Shown piece after piece: positions 30,981 to 39,319 of a stretch of DNA of 64,000 nucleotides. The stretch is taken from the NCBI GenBank assembly GCA_016699615.1, contig CP064984.1, positions 558,001-622,000 on the forward strand, written 5' to 3'. Each line of letters begins with the position of its first letter. Positions within the stretch are counted from its first letter, which is position 1. The position numbers were made by a program, and so were the translations under genes. Origin of the DNA: Sphingobacteriales bacterium (GTDB lineage Bacteria > Bacteroidota > Bacteroidia > Chitinophagales > JADIYW01). The notes under the pieces were generated by a model that saw nothing but the letters and a program-made list of their open reading frames with translations, did not search any database and was not told the DNA's origin.

Positions 30981-32225
30981 TTAAGCATTAAATTGATTAA
31001 GCAAACTTTCTTTAGATGCCTTAAATGGTAATGCAGTATATTTTTCTTCCATGTAGCCCATCACTTTGTATAAGATATCTTTGGCATAATCATCTAATGT
31101 ATCGATATCTTTTTTGAATGCTTTTTCTAAAGCAATAGTTTTTATTTCTTTTACTTCTGATGGAATATTTGACAATGCAAGTTCTAGTTTTCTTTCTTTT
31201 ACAAGCTCAGCAAATGTGTTGATAAAATCTTCCAAAATGGCTTCTGCTTTATACATTTCATTTTTTCTGAATTGTAAATTTTCTTTTGCTTTTTGTTCTA
31301 AAGAAACGATATCAATATATTCTACAAAAGGAAGTTGCGTAATTGTTTTGTCGATATCTTGTGGTACTGCCAAATCTACAATAGTTACTTTATTGTTGTT
31401 TGGATGAATTTTATTAAATATAGATTCATGCAAAATTGTGTGATTTGAACCAGTGCATGAAATAATAATATCAAACGACTCTTGATGGTTTGGCAATGAC
31501 TCCAATGGCATTGCTTTTCCTGCTTTAAATCTTGATGCTAAATCTTCTGCTTTGCTCAGTGTTCTATTGTACACTGTAACTTGTTCGTAATGATTTTTCA
31601 CTAAAAGGTTTGCCATCAAATTATTGGTTTGTCCAGCACCTATAATGATAATTTTAGAATTTGGGTTTAATGTTTTTTCTAACAAAGAACGATAAGCTAA
31701 AGACACTACTGAAATTGGTTTTTCGCCAATTTTTGTTTCTGTATGAATTTTTTTTGCGAATACGATAGATTGTTCAATTGCTAATCTGATGCTATCGCCA
31801 GACAAATTAAATTCTTTTGCTTTTTGATAAGCATATTTTATTTGTCCTAAAATTTCTCTTTCGCCAACAACCAAAGAATCTAAAGAAGCAACTACACCAA
31901 ATAAATGTCTGATGGCATCTTTGCCTTCATACACCATTGCTTTTGAAACGTGTAATTGTATTAGTTCTTTGTTTAAAGATGGATTTATGAATAAAAATAA
32001 TCTTTCTAAAAATTCTTCATTCAATTTATAATCGCAAGTAAAGAATAAAGTAACTCTATTGCAAGTATTTAGGTATAATAATTCTGTTAATTGGAATGTA
32101 GATTTTAATTGCTCTACTCTATGGATTGGATAGTCTGTATCATCATCATCAGTTAGCAGATAATCTTTCAATCTGTTAACTTTTGTAGTTTTGTGCGTTA
32201 TGGTTACAACTTTATATTGCTTCAC
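30981..32225 (-). CDS. hemA: Glutamyl-tRNA reductase
   Basis: First enzyme of C5-pathway tetrapyrrole synthesis; reduces Glu-tRNA(Glu) to glutamate-1-semialdehyde with NADPH. The 414-residue protein has the catalytic Cys in YLNTCNRVTLF, the conserved SLVVGEREILGQIKYAYQKA motif, a Rossmann segment IIIIGAGQTNNLMANLL, and the C-terminal helical dimerisation domain. It is intact, 5 bases upstream of hemC-hemD. The gene for the next step (hemL) is not in the window. Confidence 0.95.
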   Translation of the reverse strand: MKQYKVVTITHKTTKVNRLKDYLLTDDDDTDYPIHRVEQLKSTFQLTELLYLNTCNRVTLFFTCDYKLNEEFLERLFLFINPSLNKELIQLHVSKAMVYEGKDAIRHLFGVVASLDSLVVGEREILGQIKYAYQKAKEFNLSGDSIRLAIEQSIVFAKKIHTETKIGEKPISVVSLAYRSLLEKTLNPNSKIIIIGAGQTNNLMANLLVKNHYEQVTVYNRTLSKAEDLASRFKAGKAMPLESLPNHQESFDIIISCTGSNHTILHESIFNKIHPNNNKVTIVDLAVPQDIDKTITQLPFVEYIDIVSLEQKAKENLQFRKNEMYKAEAILEDFINTFAELVKERKLELALSNIPSEVKEIKTIALEKAFKKDIDTLDDYAKDILYKVMGYMEEKYTALPFKASKESLLNQFNA

Positions 32226-32322
32226 GTACTATTTTTCTAATGCAAAGATGCAAAAAAATATAGTAACTCAAAAATGATATTTGTCATATTGAATTCTAGT
32301 AACAAAAAATTAAGATTGTTAT

Positions 32323-33351
32323 TTATTTGTTTAAATTCCACCATTTTTCTGATTTCCAACCTATTACAGCAAAAATAATAGCTAATAGTAAGAAAAATAC
32401 TGATTTATGTAATGGTTTCCAGAGATATTCGAAGTATCTGCTAATCAAATTAATAATTAAAAAAATAAGTGCTAAGTTGGCTACATACACATTTTGTCTT
32501 CTGAGTGCATAAAACATAGCAATGATGCAAAATGCAATACTCACAATTGCGAATGGAAGCATATACAATTGTGATGTATTTAACCATCTGTCTACAAAAA
32601 CTGTATTTCCGAAAATTGAAATTAACCACATATTGAAAAATAGAAATATCCAAACTGTTTTCTTATGTACTTCATAGAATTGTTTGGTGTATGTTTGTTT
32701 GGCAATTAAATTAGAACTTAACAGTAGAATTATAACGAAAGGCATATTTCTGATAATCATATTCATTCCTAGAAAATATCCATTTGTATTTTGATAATTA
32801 TAGGTAAATGTAATATAACACAAAATTGACATGATGATGGCTATTACCCACAAAAATTGATATTGAAAAAATATGGCAATACACATATATAATATACTTG
32901 CGAAAAGGAACAGATAATGTATATTATTGTTGCCAAGGCTCAATGCTTTGCCTAAAAATGAAATAGCGATGATGCTAAAAAATGATGCTACTAGCAAAAC
33001 ACTTTTATTAAATAGTGTAGTATGTGGTTTTTTCTGAATTCTATGATTTGATATATAAAACAACACTACACTTATTATAAATGTGAGTACGCTAATTCCA
33101 AAGTTTGATAAACTGAGTAGTTTTTCTATAAATAAACGAATTGGTTTATCTGCAAGCAAAACTATTACTGATAAAATAATACAACATACAGCAACTATAA
33201 ATGCATAATATGCTAATAAACGCCAATTTGTTTTTCTAACTGTTAAAGAAGATTTTAGCTTAGTGGCAACATCATCAGAAATGTATTGTTCATCAGACCA
33301 AAAATCTATGAGTTTTTGTGCAATTTTTTCTTCTTCTTTATTGAGTTGCAT
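32323..33351 (-). CDS. Multi-pass integral membrane protein, DUF2157-like
   Basis: A 342-residue protein. Residues 1-40 are soluble and acidic (NKEEEKIAQKLIDFWSDEQYISDD), similar to the N-terminal cytoplasmic helix of DUF2157 proteins; about eight to nine hydrophobic segments follow (AFIVAVCCIILSVIVLL, FGISVLTFIISVVLF, and so on) to the C-terminus. No catalytic motif. The DUF2157 comparison rests on layout only. It lies 97 bases upstream (on its strand) of hemA, and 32 bases after the LysM-protein stop. Function unknown. Confidence 0.75.
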   Translation of the reverse strand: MQLNKEEEKIAQKLIDFWSDEQYISDDVATKLKSSLTVRKTNWRLLAYYAFIVAVCCIILSVIVLLADKPIRLFIEKLLSLSNFGISVLTFIISVVLFYISNHRIQKKPHTTLFNKSVLLVASFFSIIAISFLGKALSLGNNNIHYLFLFASILYMCIAIFFQYQFLWVIAIIMSILCYITFTYNYQNTNGYFLGMNMIIRNMPFVIILLLSSNLIAKQTYTKQFYEVHKKTVWIFLFFNMWLISIFGNTVFVDRWLNTSQLYMLPFAIVSIAFCIIAMFYALRRQNVYVANLALIFLIINLISRYFEYLWKPLHKSVFFLLLAIIFAVIGWKSEKWWNLNK

Positions 33352-33383
33352 ATTGCAAAAATAGATAGAATTTTTATATTATT

Positions 33384-34370
33384 CTATTCTATAAATTCCA
33401 TTTCTAAGTATGCTTTGCTATTGCCCATGTTTATTGCTTTTCGCACACCCAATGACAATCTAATCAGTACATTTTTATTTTCGTCAATATCTGGCAAAGT
33501 GCCAATTACTTTTGCGTAGCTTGTTTTATTATTCTCTAAGTTTTTTATTTTTATTATACTACCAACTTTTGCTGTTTTATGCAATGCAAAAAATGTGTTA
33601 TTTATACTTGGATCATTAGTACTCATTGGAGCACCAGTTGCTTTTTTAACTACAGTTTCATTTTCTTTTTTTTGTGTTGCAAATTGTTCAGATAATGGTA
33701 ATAATTTTACTTCTTGTTTATTTTCTTCATCTTGCTTAGGCACTTCAGTCGTGGCTGTTTTTATGTCTTCTTGTTTTATTGTTTCCTGTTTTTTTATCTC
33801 TGGTTTTGTAACATTTTGAGTTGTTTCTGTAGGTTTTTTATTTATTTTTTCTTCAATTTTCTTTGTTTCTTCTTGGTTTAGTATTGCTGTTGCAGAACTA
33901 CTTTTAACTGTTGTTGTCTTAGGTTTTATAATTTTTATAATGGCATCATAACTTAAATCTGAGCTTGACAACTTATTCCATTTTTTAATATCATCAATAT
34001 TTACATCATATAATTTTGAAATGCTGTACATTGTTTCTTTAGGCTTAACTTGATGTAAAATTGTATCAAAATTATTATTTGGTTTAGTTGGTGTATTTAC
34101 ATTCTTTGTTGATGTTGTTGTTGGAGTCGTTTTAGTTGTTGTAGGTGTTGTCTTCTTTTTTGGAATTCTTAGTTCTGTTCCTATTTTTAAATTATTACCA
34201 GACAATGATGGATTATTTTTGTGAATAGCATCTATAGTGACTGCGTATTTTTTTGCAATAGCATAGAGTGATTCGCCTTGTTTTACCTTGTGAATCAGAA
34301 AGTTTTGAGCATTTAAGTGTAAGTTAATAAATGATATAAGCAGAAAGCAACAAATGTATAATGTACGCAT
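33384..34370 (-). CDS. Secreted LysM protein with C-terminal RlpA-like double-psi beta-barrel
   Basis: I choose the ATG at 34370 (MRTLYICCFLLISFINLHLN), which begins a signal peptide; the frame upstream overlaps the divergent gene. Two LysM repeats bind peptidoglycan: IHKVKQGESLYAIAKKYAVT (residues ~27-70, ending IGTELRIPK) and HQVKPKETMYSISKLYDVNI. A Thr/Lys/Glu-rich linker precedes the last ~85 residues (TFFALHKTAKVGSIIKIKNL ... VIGTLPDIDENKNVLIRLS), a double-psi barrel as in RlpA. The catalytic Asp of lytic RlpA is not obvious, so it may only bind the wall. 328 residues. Confidence 0.85.
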   Translation of the reverse strand: MRTLYICCFLLISFINLHLNAQNFLIHKVKQGESLYAIAKKYAVTIDAIHKNNPSLSGNNLKIGTELRIPKKKTTPTTTKTTPTTTSTKNVNTPTKPNNNFDTILHQVKPKETMYSISKLYDVNIDDIKKWNKLSSSDLSYDAIIKIIKPKTTTVKSSSATAILNQEETKKIEEKINKKPTETTQNVTKPEIKKQETIKQEDIKTATTEVPKQDEENKQEVKLLPLSEQFATQKKENETVVKKATGAPMSTNDPSINNTFFALHKTAKVGSIIKIKNLENNKTSYAKVIGTLPDIDENKNVLIRLSLGVRKAINMGNSKAYLEMEFIE

Positions 34371-34453
34371 CAATTTTTTATTTTTATTTAGTGCAAATTT
34401 TATGCCTATTTTAATTAATTTTGTAGTGCAATTTATCAACAAACGTGTGCAAT

Positions 34454-35800
34454 ATGAAAACAATCCAGTTCTTTACATTAATATTTTTTTTATTTGTTAA
34501 TATTCAAGCAAATTTTGCAAAAGAAAAAAATATTTATTACTTAAAACTACATGCAGAAATTGACAAAGGTGCAGCAAGATTAGTAAAGAATGCTGTGGAT
34601 GAAGCTGAAAAACAAAAAGCTGATTATTTTTTATTAGACTTAAATACATTTGGTGGTTTGCTAGATGCCGCTGACGAAATAAGAAGCAAACTATTAAATA
34701 CAAAAATACCAACCATTGTTTGGATAAATAATAATGCTGCATCAGCTGGTGCATTGATTTCTATTGCATGTGATAGTATTTATATGATAGAAGGTGCAAG
34801 CATTGGCGCAGCAACTGTTGTCAATCAAGATGGTGAAAGAGCGCCAGACAAATATCAATCTTACATGCGATCATTAATGCGTAGCACAGCAGAAACCAAT
34901 GGCAGAAATCCGAAAATTGCAGAAGCTATGGTTGATGAAGATGTTATTGTATCTGGAATTAAAGACACAGGAAAAATTCTGACGTTCACATCACAAGAAG
35001 CACTAAGATATAATTATTGCAATGCTATTATAAATTCAAAATCTGACATTTTGAAACTTATAGATGCACATGAAAAAAATATTGCTGAACATAAGATTAC
35101 AGCAGTTGATAAAATCATTTCAATATTACTCAATCCATTTATCAATTCTATTTTAATTATGATGATAATTGGTGGTATTTATTTTGAGTTGAAAGCACCA
35201 GGCATTGGGTTTCCTACAATTATTGCCATCATTGGCGCAGTTGCTTATTTTGCACCTTTGTATTTGGAAGGTTTAGCTGCAAATTGGGAAATTTTAATTT
35301 TTGTTTTAGGTATGTTATTAGTATTGCTAGAAATATTTGTCATTCCAGGATTTGGTATAACAGGAATTGCTGGAATTATTTTAGTCATAGCTGGTTTGAC
35401 TTTGAGTTTAATCAATAATACACAATATGGTTTGCCAAATGGAATTATGGACGCAATAGGTAGTGTATTATTTAGAGTAACAATAACATTACTTGTATCA
35501 TTTATTTTACTATTTGCATTTGGTGGTTCTATATTTAATTTTCCAATACTCAACAAAATGGTGCTAAGCACTGACCAAAAATCTGAAGAAGGTTTTACAA
35601 TAAAACAACAATCGCAAGTAGCATTGATAGGAAAAATTGGTGCTGCCATCTCAGACTTAAGACCATCTGGAAAAGTAGAAATTGAAGACAATATCTATGA
35701 TGCTATTGCTGATGCTGAATTTATCAGCAAAGGCGAACATGTAGTAGTTACTAAAGTAGAAGGTTATTCTATTAAAGTAAAAAGAGTAAAACATAGTTGA
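34454..35800 (+). CDS. NfeD-family membrane-bound ClpP-class serine protease
   Basis: A 448-residue membrane protease. The ATG at 34454 begins a signal peptide (MKTIQFFTLIFFLFVNIQANF); the GTG at 34445 is less likely. The ClpP-class domain shows LDLNTFGG, then the nucleophile Ser97 in NNAASAGALIS and a Lys133 in the position of the catalytic Lys of the archaeal 1510-N protease. Four transmembrane helices follow (residues ~230-365), then the OB-fold NfeD domain (GKIGAAISDLRPSGKVEIED ... GEHVVVTKVEGYSIKVKRV). Family members cleave membrane proteins such as stomatin; no stomatin gene is adjacent. Its stop overlaps the kdsB start. Confidence 0.92.
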   Translation: MKTIQFFTLIFFLFVNIQANFAKEKNIYYLKLHAEIDKGAARLVKNAVDEAEKQKADYFLLDLNTFGGLLDAADEIRSKLLNTKIPTIVWINNNAASAGALISIACDSIYMIEGASIGAATVVNQDGERAPDKYQSYMRSLMRSTAETNGRNPKIAEAMVDEDVIVSGIKDTGKILTFTSQEALRYNYCNAIINSKSDILKLIDAHEKNIAEHKITAVDKIISILLNPFINSILIMMIIGGIYFELKAPGIGFPTIIAIIGAVAYFAPLYLEGLAANWEILIFVLGMLLVLLEIFVIPGFGITGIAGIILVIAGLTLSLINNTQYGLPNGIMDAIGSVLFRVTITLLVSFILLFAFGGSIFNFPILNKMVLSTDQKSEEGFTIKQQSQVALIGKIGAAISDLRPSGKVEIEDNIYDAIADAEFISKGEHVVVTKVEGYSIKVKRVKHS

Positions 35801-36486
35801 GAATATTAGGCATTATACCATCAAGGTTTGCATCAACAAGATTACCTGGAAAACCATTAATCAATATTGATGGAAAAACGATGATACAACGTGTGTACGA
35901 ACAGTGTACACAAGCAAAATTATTGAACAATGTTGTTGTAGCAACAGATTGTAGTTATATTTTTAATTCTATAAAACATATAAATGGCAATGTCATAATG
36001 ACATCATCATCGCATGAAAATGGCACAAGTAGATGTATTGAAGTTGTGAAAAATTTAGAAGAAGAATATGACTATGTTGTGAATATACAAGGCGATGAAC
36101 CTTTTATACAAGCTGAGCAAATTGATGAATTGTGTAATTTTATTATCGAGCATAAAATTGAAATTGCAACGCAAATAAAAAAAGAATATAACTTGGCATT
36201 GAACCAGCAAGCTAATATTGTAAAATGCATTACAGATGACAATGTAAATGCAATAAATTTTACTAGAGCAGAAGTACATTTAAAAGATAATTATTTTTTT
36301 AAGCACATTGGCATTTATGCTTTTAGAAAAGATATATTAATAGAAATAGAAAATTTAAAACCAACAGAAAATGAAATGATAAATAATTTAGAGCAACTAC
36401 GTTGGTTAGATAATAATATTAATATCAAAGTGCAACTTACCAGCTATTCATCAAAAAGCATTGATATAATGAGTGATTTGAATTAA
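35797..36486 (+). CDS. kdsB: 3-deoxy-manno-octulosonate cytidylyltransferase
   Basis: Activates KDO as CMP-KDO for lipid A-core assembly. It begins with a TTG that overlaps the TGA stop of the protease gene (TTGA at 35797-35800), giving MRILGIIPSRFASTRLPGKP, the correct start for the family. The CTP-binding motif SRFASTRLPGKPL, VVVATD, SHENGTSRC and VVNIQGDEPFIQ are present, as is the C-terminal LEQLRWLDN. The end (SIDIMSDLN) is a shortened form of the usual IDTPEDL. 229 residues. Coupling of translation with the upstream gene is suggested by the overlap. Confidence 0.93.
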   Translation: MRILGIIPSRFASTRLPGKPLINIDGKTMIQRVYEQCTQAKLLNNVVVATDCSYIFNSIKHINGNVIMTSSSHENGTSRCIEVVKNLEEEYDYVVNIQGDEPFIQAEQIDELCNFIIEHKIEIATQIKKEYNLALNQQANIVKCITDDNVNAINFTRAEVHLKDNYFFKHIGIYAFRKDILIEIENLKPTENEMINNLEQLRWLDNNINIKVQLTSYSSKSIDIMSDLN

Positions 36487-36594
36487 TTACATTTAATATT
36501 TTACTATAAATTATCAAGAAGATTTATGCATAGTGTGCAAAATAATTACAACCTGAATATTCTACAACTTAAATAACTTTCAAAAATTGTCATC

Positions 36595-36771
36595 TTAGAC
36601 ATTTTGTTTCTTTCTATTGTTATTCGTAATTTTTCTTTTTTTTATTTCTTTTTGCTTGCGTTTTTCTTTGTCTGCACGAATAAAGTTACTTATTGCTTGC
36701 TCTTCTTCTTTAGTCAATGGTCTTGGATCAACAACAAAATCTACATCAAGTGGTTCTTTAATTATTCCCAT
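36595..36771 (-). CDS. Small conserved protein (MGIIKEP family), second gene of a two-gene cassette
   Basis: A 58-residue protein from the ATG at 36771 (MGIIKEPLDVDFVVDPRPLT); a start 9 bases upstream is possible. An ordered N-terminal half (KEPLDVDFVVDPRPLTKEEE) and a helix (QAISNFIRADK) precede a very basic tail rich in Lys, Arg and Asn. It starts 10 bases after the stop of the acetyltransferase-like gene and is almost certainly cotranscribed with it. The plus-strand frames over this region have no coding character. Similar short proteins occur in Bacteroidota, from memory; no function is known to me. Confidence 0.65.
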   Translation of the reverse strand: MGIIKEPLDVDFVVDPRPLTKEEEQAISNFIRADKEKRKQKEIKKRKITNNNRKKQNV

Positions 36772-36781
36772 AAAATTCAAT

Positions 36782-37318
36782 TTAAAAATATTTATTTGTT
36801 AGTTTCAATGCAGCATCTGGTGTTATTACCATTTTATGTCCACCAAAATGTGTTGCTCCTAAATTTCTTTCATAATGTTCAATAAGTTTAGTCTTTGATA
36901 GAAATGAAACATAGCCTTCTCCACCACGTTGAAATGAAAGTTTGCATGCAAATGCTACAAGATTTCCTGAAACGCCCAAATATGTTTTGTTTTTACCTAT
37001 ATTAAATGGTGCGCTCTCAATTAAATGCATATAAACATGGTCTGATTTTACTTCTAAACTAATAAGCCCTTGGATAATATTTGGATTATTTGCAATTGTC
37101 AATTTATATACTTCTCTAGTTGGGTTTCTCAGCTCAGAAATCCAATTAAATTGCCAACCTTCTTTTTTAGTTAAATTTTTCACTTCAGTTACTGTCAAAA
37201 CAGAAATTTCAGTAGGAAAACTATCACCTGACCTTACATTCTCTATTGAGTTTGTTAGTTTATCAATTTCAAAATCAAGTTTTATCCCTTTCTGATTTTT
37301 CACAATACTAATATACAA
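36782..37318 (-). CDS. GNAT-fold acetyltransferase-like protein, first gene of a two-gene cassette
   Basis: 178 residues, no signal peptide. The C-terminal half matches the acetyl-CoA binding region of GNAT proteins: KTYLGVSGNLVAFACKLSF (motif A region), then GGEGYVSFLSKTKLIEHYER and NLGATHFGGHKM. The first ~70 residues (VKNQKGIKLDFEIDKLTNSI ...) are unrecognised. The small basic protein gene follows 10 bases downstream. A large enzyme-like protein followed by a small charged protein is the arrangement seen in some toxin-antitoxin pairs, though in those the antitoxin is usually first. Substrate unknown. Confidence 0.7.
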   Translation of the reverse strand: MYISIVKNQKGIKLDFEIDKLTNSIENVRSGDSFPTEISVLTVTEVKNLTKKEGWQFNWISELRNPTREVYKLTIANNPNIIQGLISLEVKSDHVYMHLIESAPFNIGKNKTYLGVSGNLVAFACKLSFQRGGEGYVSFLSKTKLIEHYERNLGATHFGGHKMVITPDAALKLTNKYF

Positions 37319-37397
37319 AATTTGCTCTTGCTTTGCAAGTAGTTCTTAGTCTTATAAGATTCAGATAATGTAGAAAAATAAAAAACTTTAATTTGAA

Positions 37398-37688
37398 TTA
37401 GTCTTCTTTTATATAATAATATAATGAGAATAAAACTTGAGATAATGGAATCACTAATCCGAATACTGCTAAGATCAACAAACCTAGTTCTCTAAATCCA
37501 AATGTCTCTATTTTGTTGAAATAACCATACAGAAACATATAAATAATTGGTGTATAAAATAATATCATGCTTACACCAAATACTATCCCTCTGATTTTTG
37601 GATTATTCTTTTTCTTTGCATAGTATGCTGAAGAAAATTGAATAACAGCAAGCGCAATGAATAGTATGTATAGAAATAATTGTTCCAA
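37398..37688 (-). CDS. Small membrane protein, three transmembrane helices
   Basis: A 96-residue protein with hydrophobic segments at about residues 3-22 (LFLYILFIALAVIQFSSAYY), 33-55 and 66-90, separated by a basic loop (KKKNNPKIRG) that by the positive-inside rule is cytoplasmic. Not recognised. It starts 5 bases after the stop of the 37694 gene, so the two are cotranscribed. Confidence 0.65.
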   Translation of the reverse strand: MEQLFLYILFIALAVIQFSSAYYAKKKNNPKIRGIVFGVSMILFYTPIIYMFLYGYFNKIETFGFRELGLLILAVFGLVIPLSQVLFSLYYYIKED

Positions 37689-37693
37689 AAAAA

Positions 37694-38095
37694 TTAATCT
37701 TCTACCCTATTCAAACTATAATCTAAAATTTGCAATGGTGTTTTGCCTTTATAATTTTCGTTGTTAAACTCTGAGTAATAAGTTGAATAACATAAACCAC
37801 GCAAGCCCATATTTAATTGACGTAGATTTGATGCAACAACACCATCACTTTTACTTGACATGGCATTTGTAAATTGATGAACCAAGAATTTAATTATAAA
37901 AGATGGTACAAAAGAAAAAATAACCAACACCATATTCAATGCTTCTATATCTTCTTTGGGTGCGTTTTCTATCAGCATATCTAATTTGCTTGTGTCTGCC
38001 ACATCACTATATTTTGGAAACTCACCATTTTGTGGCAAATAAATATCTCCAATTTTTGATAAACCTACTACTGCTCTTTTGCTAAATGTATTCAT
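37694..38095 (-). CDS. Hypothetical protein resembling small subunits of GMC oxidoreductases
   Basis: 133 residues (MNTFSKRAVVGLSKIGDIYLP). The layout, an N-terminal segment with LPQNGEFPKYSDVA, a hydrophobic helix (ALNMVLVIFSFVPSFIIKFL) and a final GLRGLCYSTYYS, resembles gluconate-2-dehydrogenase subunit 3-like proteins that accompany membrane GMC oxidoreductases. A GMC oxidoreductase gene does occur in the window, but 6.8 kb away on the same strand, so a functional link is only suggested. It is the first gene of a pair with the small membrane protein downstream. Confidence 0.55.
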   Translation of the reverse strand: MNTFSKRAVVGLSKIGDIYLPQNGEFPKYSDVADTSKLDMLIENAPKEDIEALNMVLVIFSFVPSFIIKFLVHQFTNAMSSKSDGVVASNLRQLNMGLRGLCYSTYYSEFNNENYKGKTPLQILDYSLNRVED

Positions 38096-38504
38096 GGTAT
38101 TTTTATATATTCATTATGGTGTAAATAATATCTAAATTCATCTACTAATTTAATTTTTAAAATTGATTTATTTATAAAAAACAAAAAATATTCTTTTTTA
38201 AAAGTCATTCATGAAAATGATAAAAGCAAAAAAAATGACTCTATTATTCTGTATAATTTTAATAATACATGTATGCTTAGTATAAATTTTGTAGAAATAG
38301 TACAAATTTACATCTTCAAATATCATTATTTATAACTATTTATTGGAAAGAAATACATATTAAAAATAAACACAAAATACTTATAATCAATAGTATATAA
38401 AACAATTACTATACTATTTTTGACAAGAATCAAGGAAAAAACATGAAAATAAGTTTTTTTTTAAGTTCTATATTTAATTCAGATTTGCATTGCAAAACAA
38501 TCCA
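38096..38504. other. 409-base intergenic region between divergent genes
   Basis: The longest gene-free stretch in the window, extremely AT-rich, between the minus-strand gene starting at 38095 and the LuxR-type regulator. It must hold the promoters of both. I see a nine-T run at 38454-38462, a possible 24-codon micro-ORF (38211-38285) and an ATG at 38443 opening a 28-codon frame that does not join the regulator frame. No strong hairpin, direct repeat or clear TAnnTTTG promoter stands out. Confidence 0.6.
38211..38285 (+). CDS. Possible micro-ORF encoding a 24-residue hydrophobic peptide
   Basis: ATG AAA ATG ATA at 38211 opens a frame encoding a basic N-terminus (MKMIKAKK) followed by a hydrophobic stretch (MTLLFCIILIIHVCLV) and a TAA stop. 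It resembles a small membrane peptide or a truncated signal peptide. There is no ribosome binding site to judge it by, and in DNA this AT-rich hydrophobic frames arise by chance. Low confidence. Confidence 0.2.
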   Translation: MKMIKAKKMTLLFCIILIIHVCLV

Positions 38505-39206
38505 ATGCTATCAGAGAAAATCAATATAATTTTCAATCATCTACTAGAACAGAATATTACTAGTCATACATTTGATTTATCAAAAGACAAACAAATTATT
38601 TTAAACTACATAAACAAATCTACATATAAAATTATACTTCATGACACTACTAAGTTTAATTTGATTATAGTTAATGACGCTTTAAAAACTTATTTAGATT
38701 TAGATAGTAATTTTTATCATAATAATAACTTAGTATCATTATATTTTAATATTATTCACATAAATAATTTTACAACATTAGGAGAAGTATTCAAACATAT
38801 ACATCAAAAATCTACTAATGTCTTGATAATGTATTTAACTATCAGTAAGGATAGAATACATTGGAAAGACATTTATAGTATTTCAAAAATTATGTTTAAT
38901 GAAGCACATCAAAAACCAAAATATTTATTAACCATTTTAGAAGAAAACCATAGGCTTCCTAAAAAAAATAAGATTGAATTTAATACCAAAATAAAACATA
39001 TTTCTTATTCAGAGCAAAAAATACTCAAGTATTTATACCATGATTTAACAACTAAAGAAATCGCAGATTTATTACATGTGTCAGTATATACGATTAATAC
39101 ACATCGTCAAAATTTAATCAAAAAATTAGAGGTTAAATCAAGTCATGGATTAGTTAGGAAAGCAATTGAATTAGGTTTGACAACACCTATACATCATTTC
39201 ACATAA
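38505..39206 (+). CDS. LuxR-type helix-turn-helix transcriptional regulator
   Basis: I use the ATG at 38505 (MLSEKINIIFNHLLEQ); an in-frame TTG lies five codons upstream. The C-terminal ~65 residues are a LuxR/GerE HTH: HISYSEQKILKYLYHDLTTK, EIADLLHVSVYTINTHRQNL, IKKLEVKSSHGLVRKAIELG. The N-terminal ~165 residues lack the conserved Asp/Lys residues of a receiver domain and look PAS-like (IIVNDALKTYLDLDSNFY, a YLTISKDRIHWKDIYSIS strand pair), a layout common in Bacteroidota. It precedes and may control the 39320-41890 genes; that is inference from position. Confidence 0.85.
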   Translation: MLSEKINIIFNHLLEQNITSHTFDLSKDKQIILNYINKSTYKIILHDTTKFNLIIVNDALKTYLDLDSNFYHNNNLVSLYFNIIHINNFTTLGEVFKHIHQKSTNVLIMYLTISKDRIHWKDIYSISKIMFNEAHQKPKYLLTILEENHRLPKKNKIEFNTKIKHISYSEQKILKYLYHDLTTKEIADLLHVSVYTINTHRQNLIKKLEVKSSHGLVRKAIELGLTTPIHHFT

Positions 39207-39319
39207 TTCATTAAATATAACTATTTATAAAACAGATGTTAAAATATATATTTGAGAAAAACAACAGAGAAATCAAAAAACTATAATTACTATACATAAA
39301 AAAACAAACTATTTAAACT

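Noticed and set aside
36604..36885. Plus-strand frames over the 36595-36771 small gene
   Set aside because: Composition is Phe/Leu/Cys-rich antisense of a Lys-rich gene, with no recognisable protein features. The minus-strand reading has a sensible protein and operon spacing.
38443..38520. ATG at 38443 as an upstream start for the LuxR-type regulator across the nine-T run
   Set aside because: Neither adding nor removing one T brings this frame into the regulator; both options hit a stop within a few codons.
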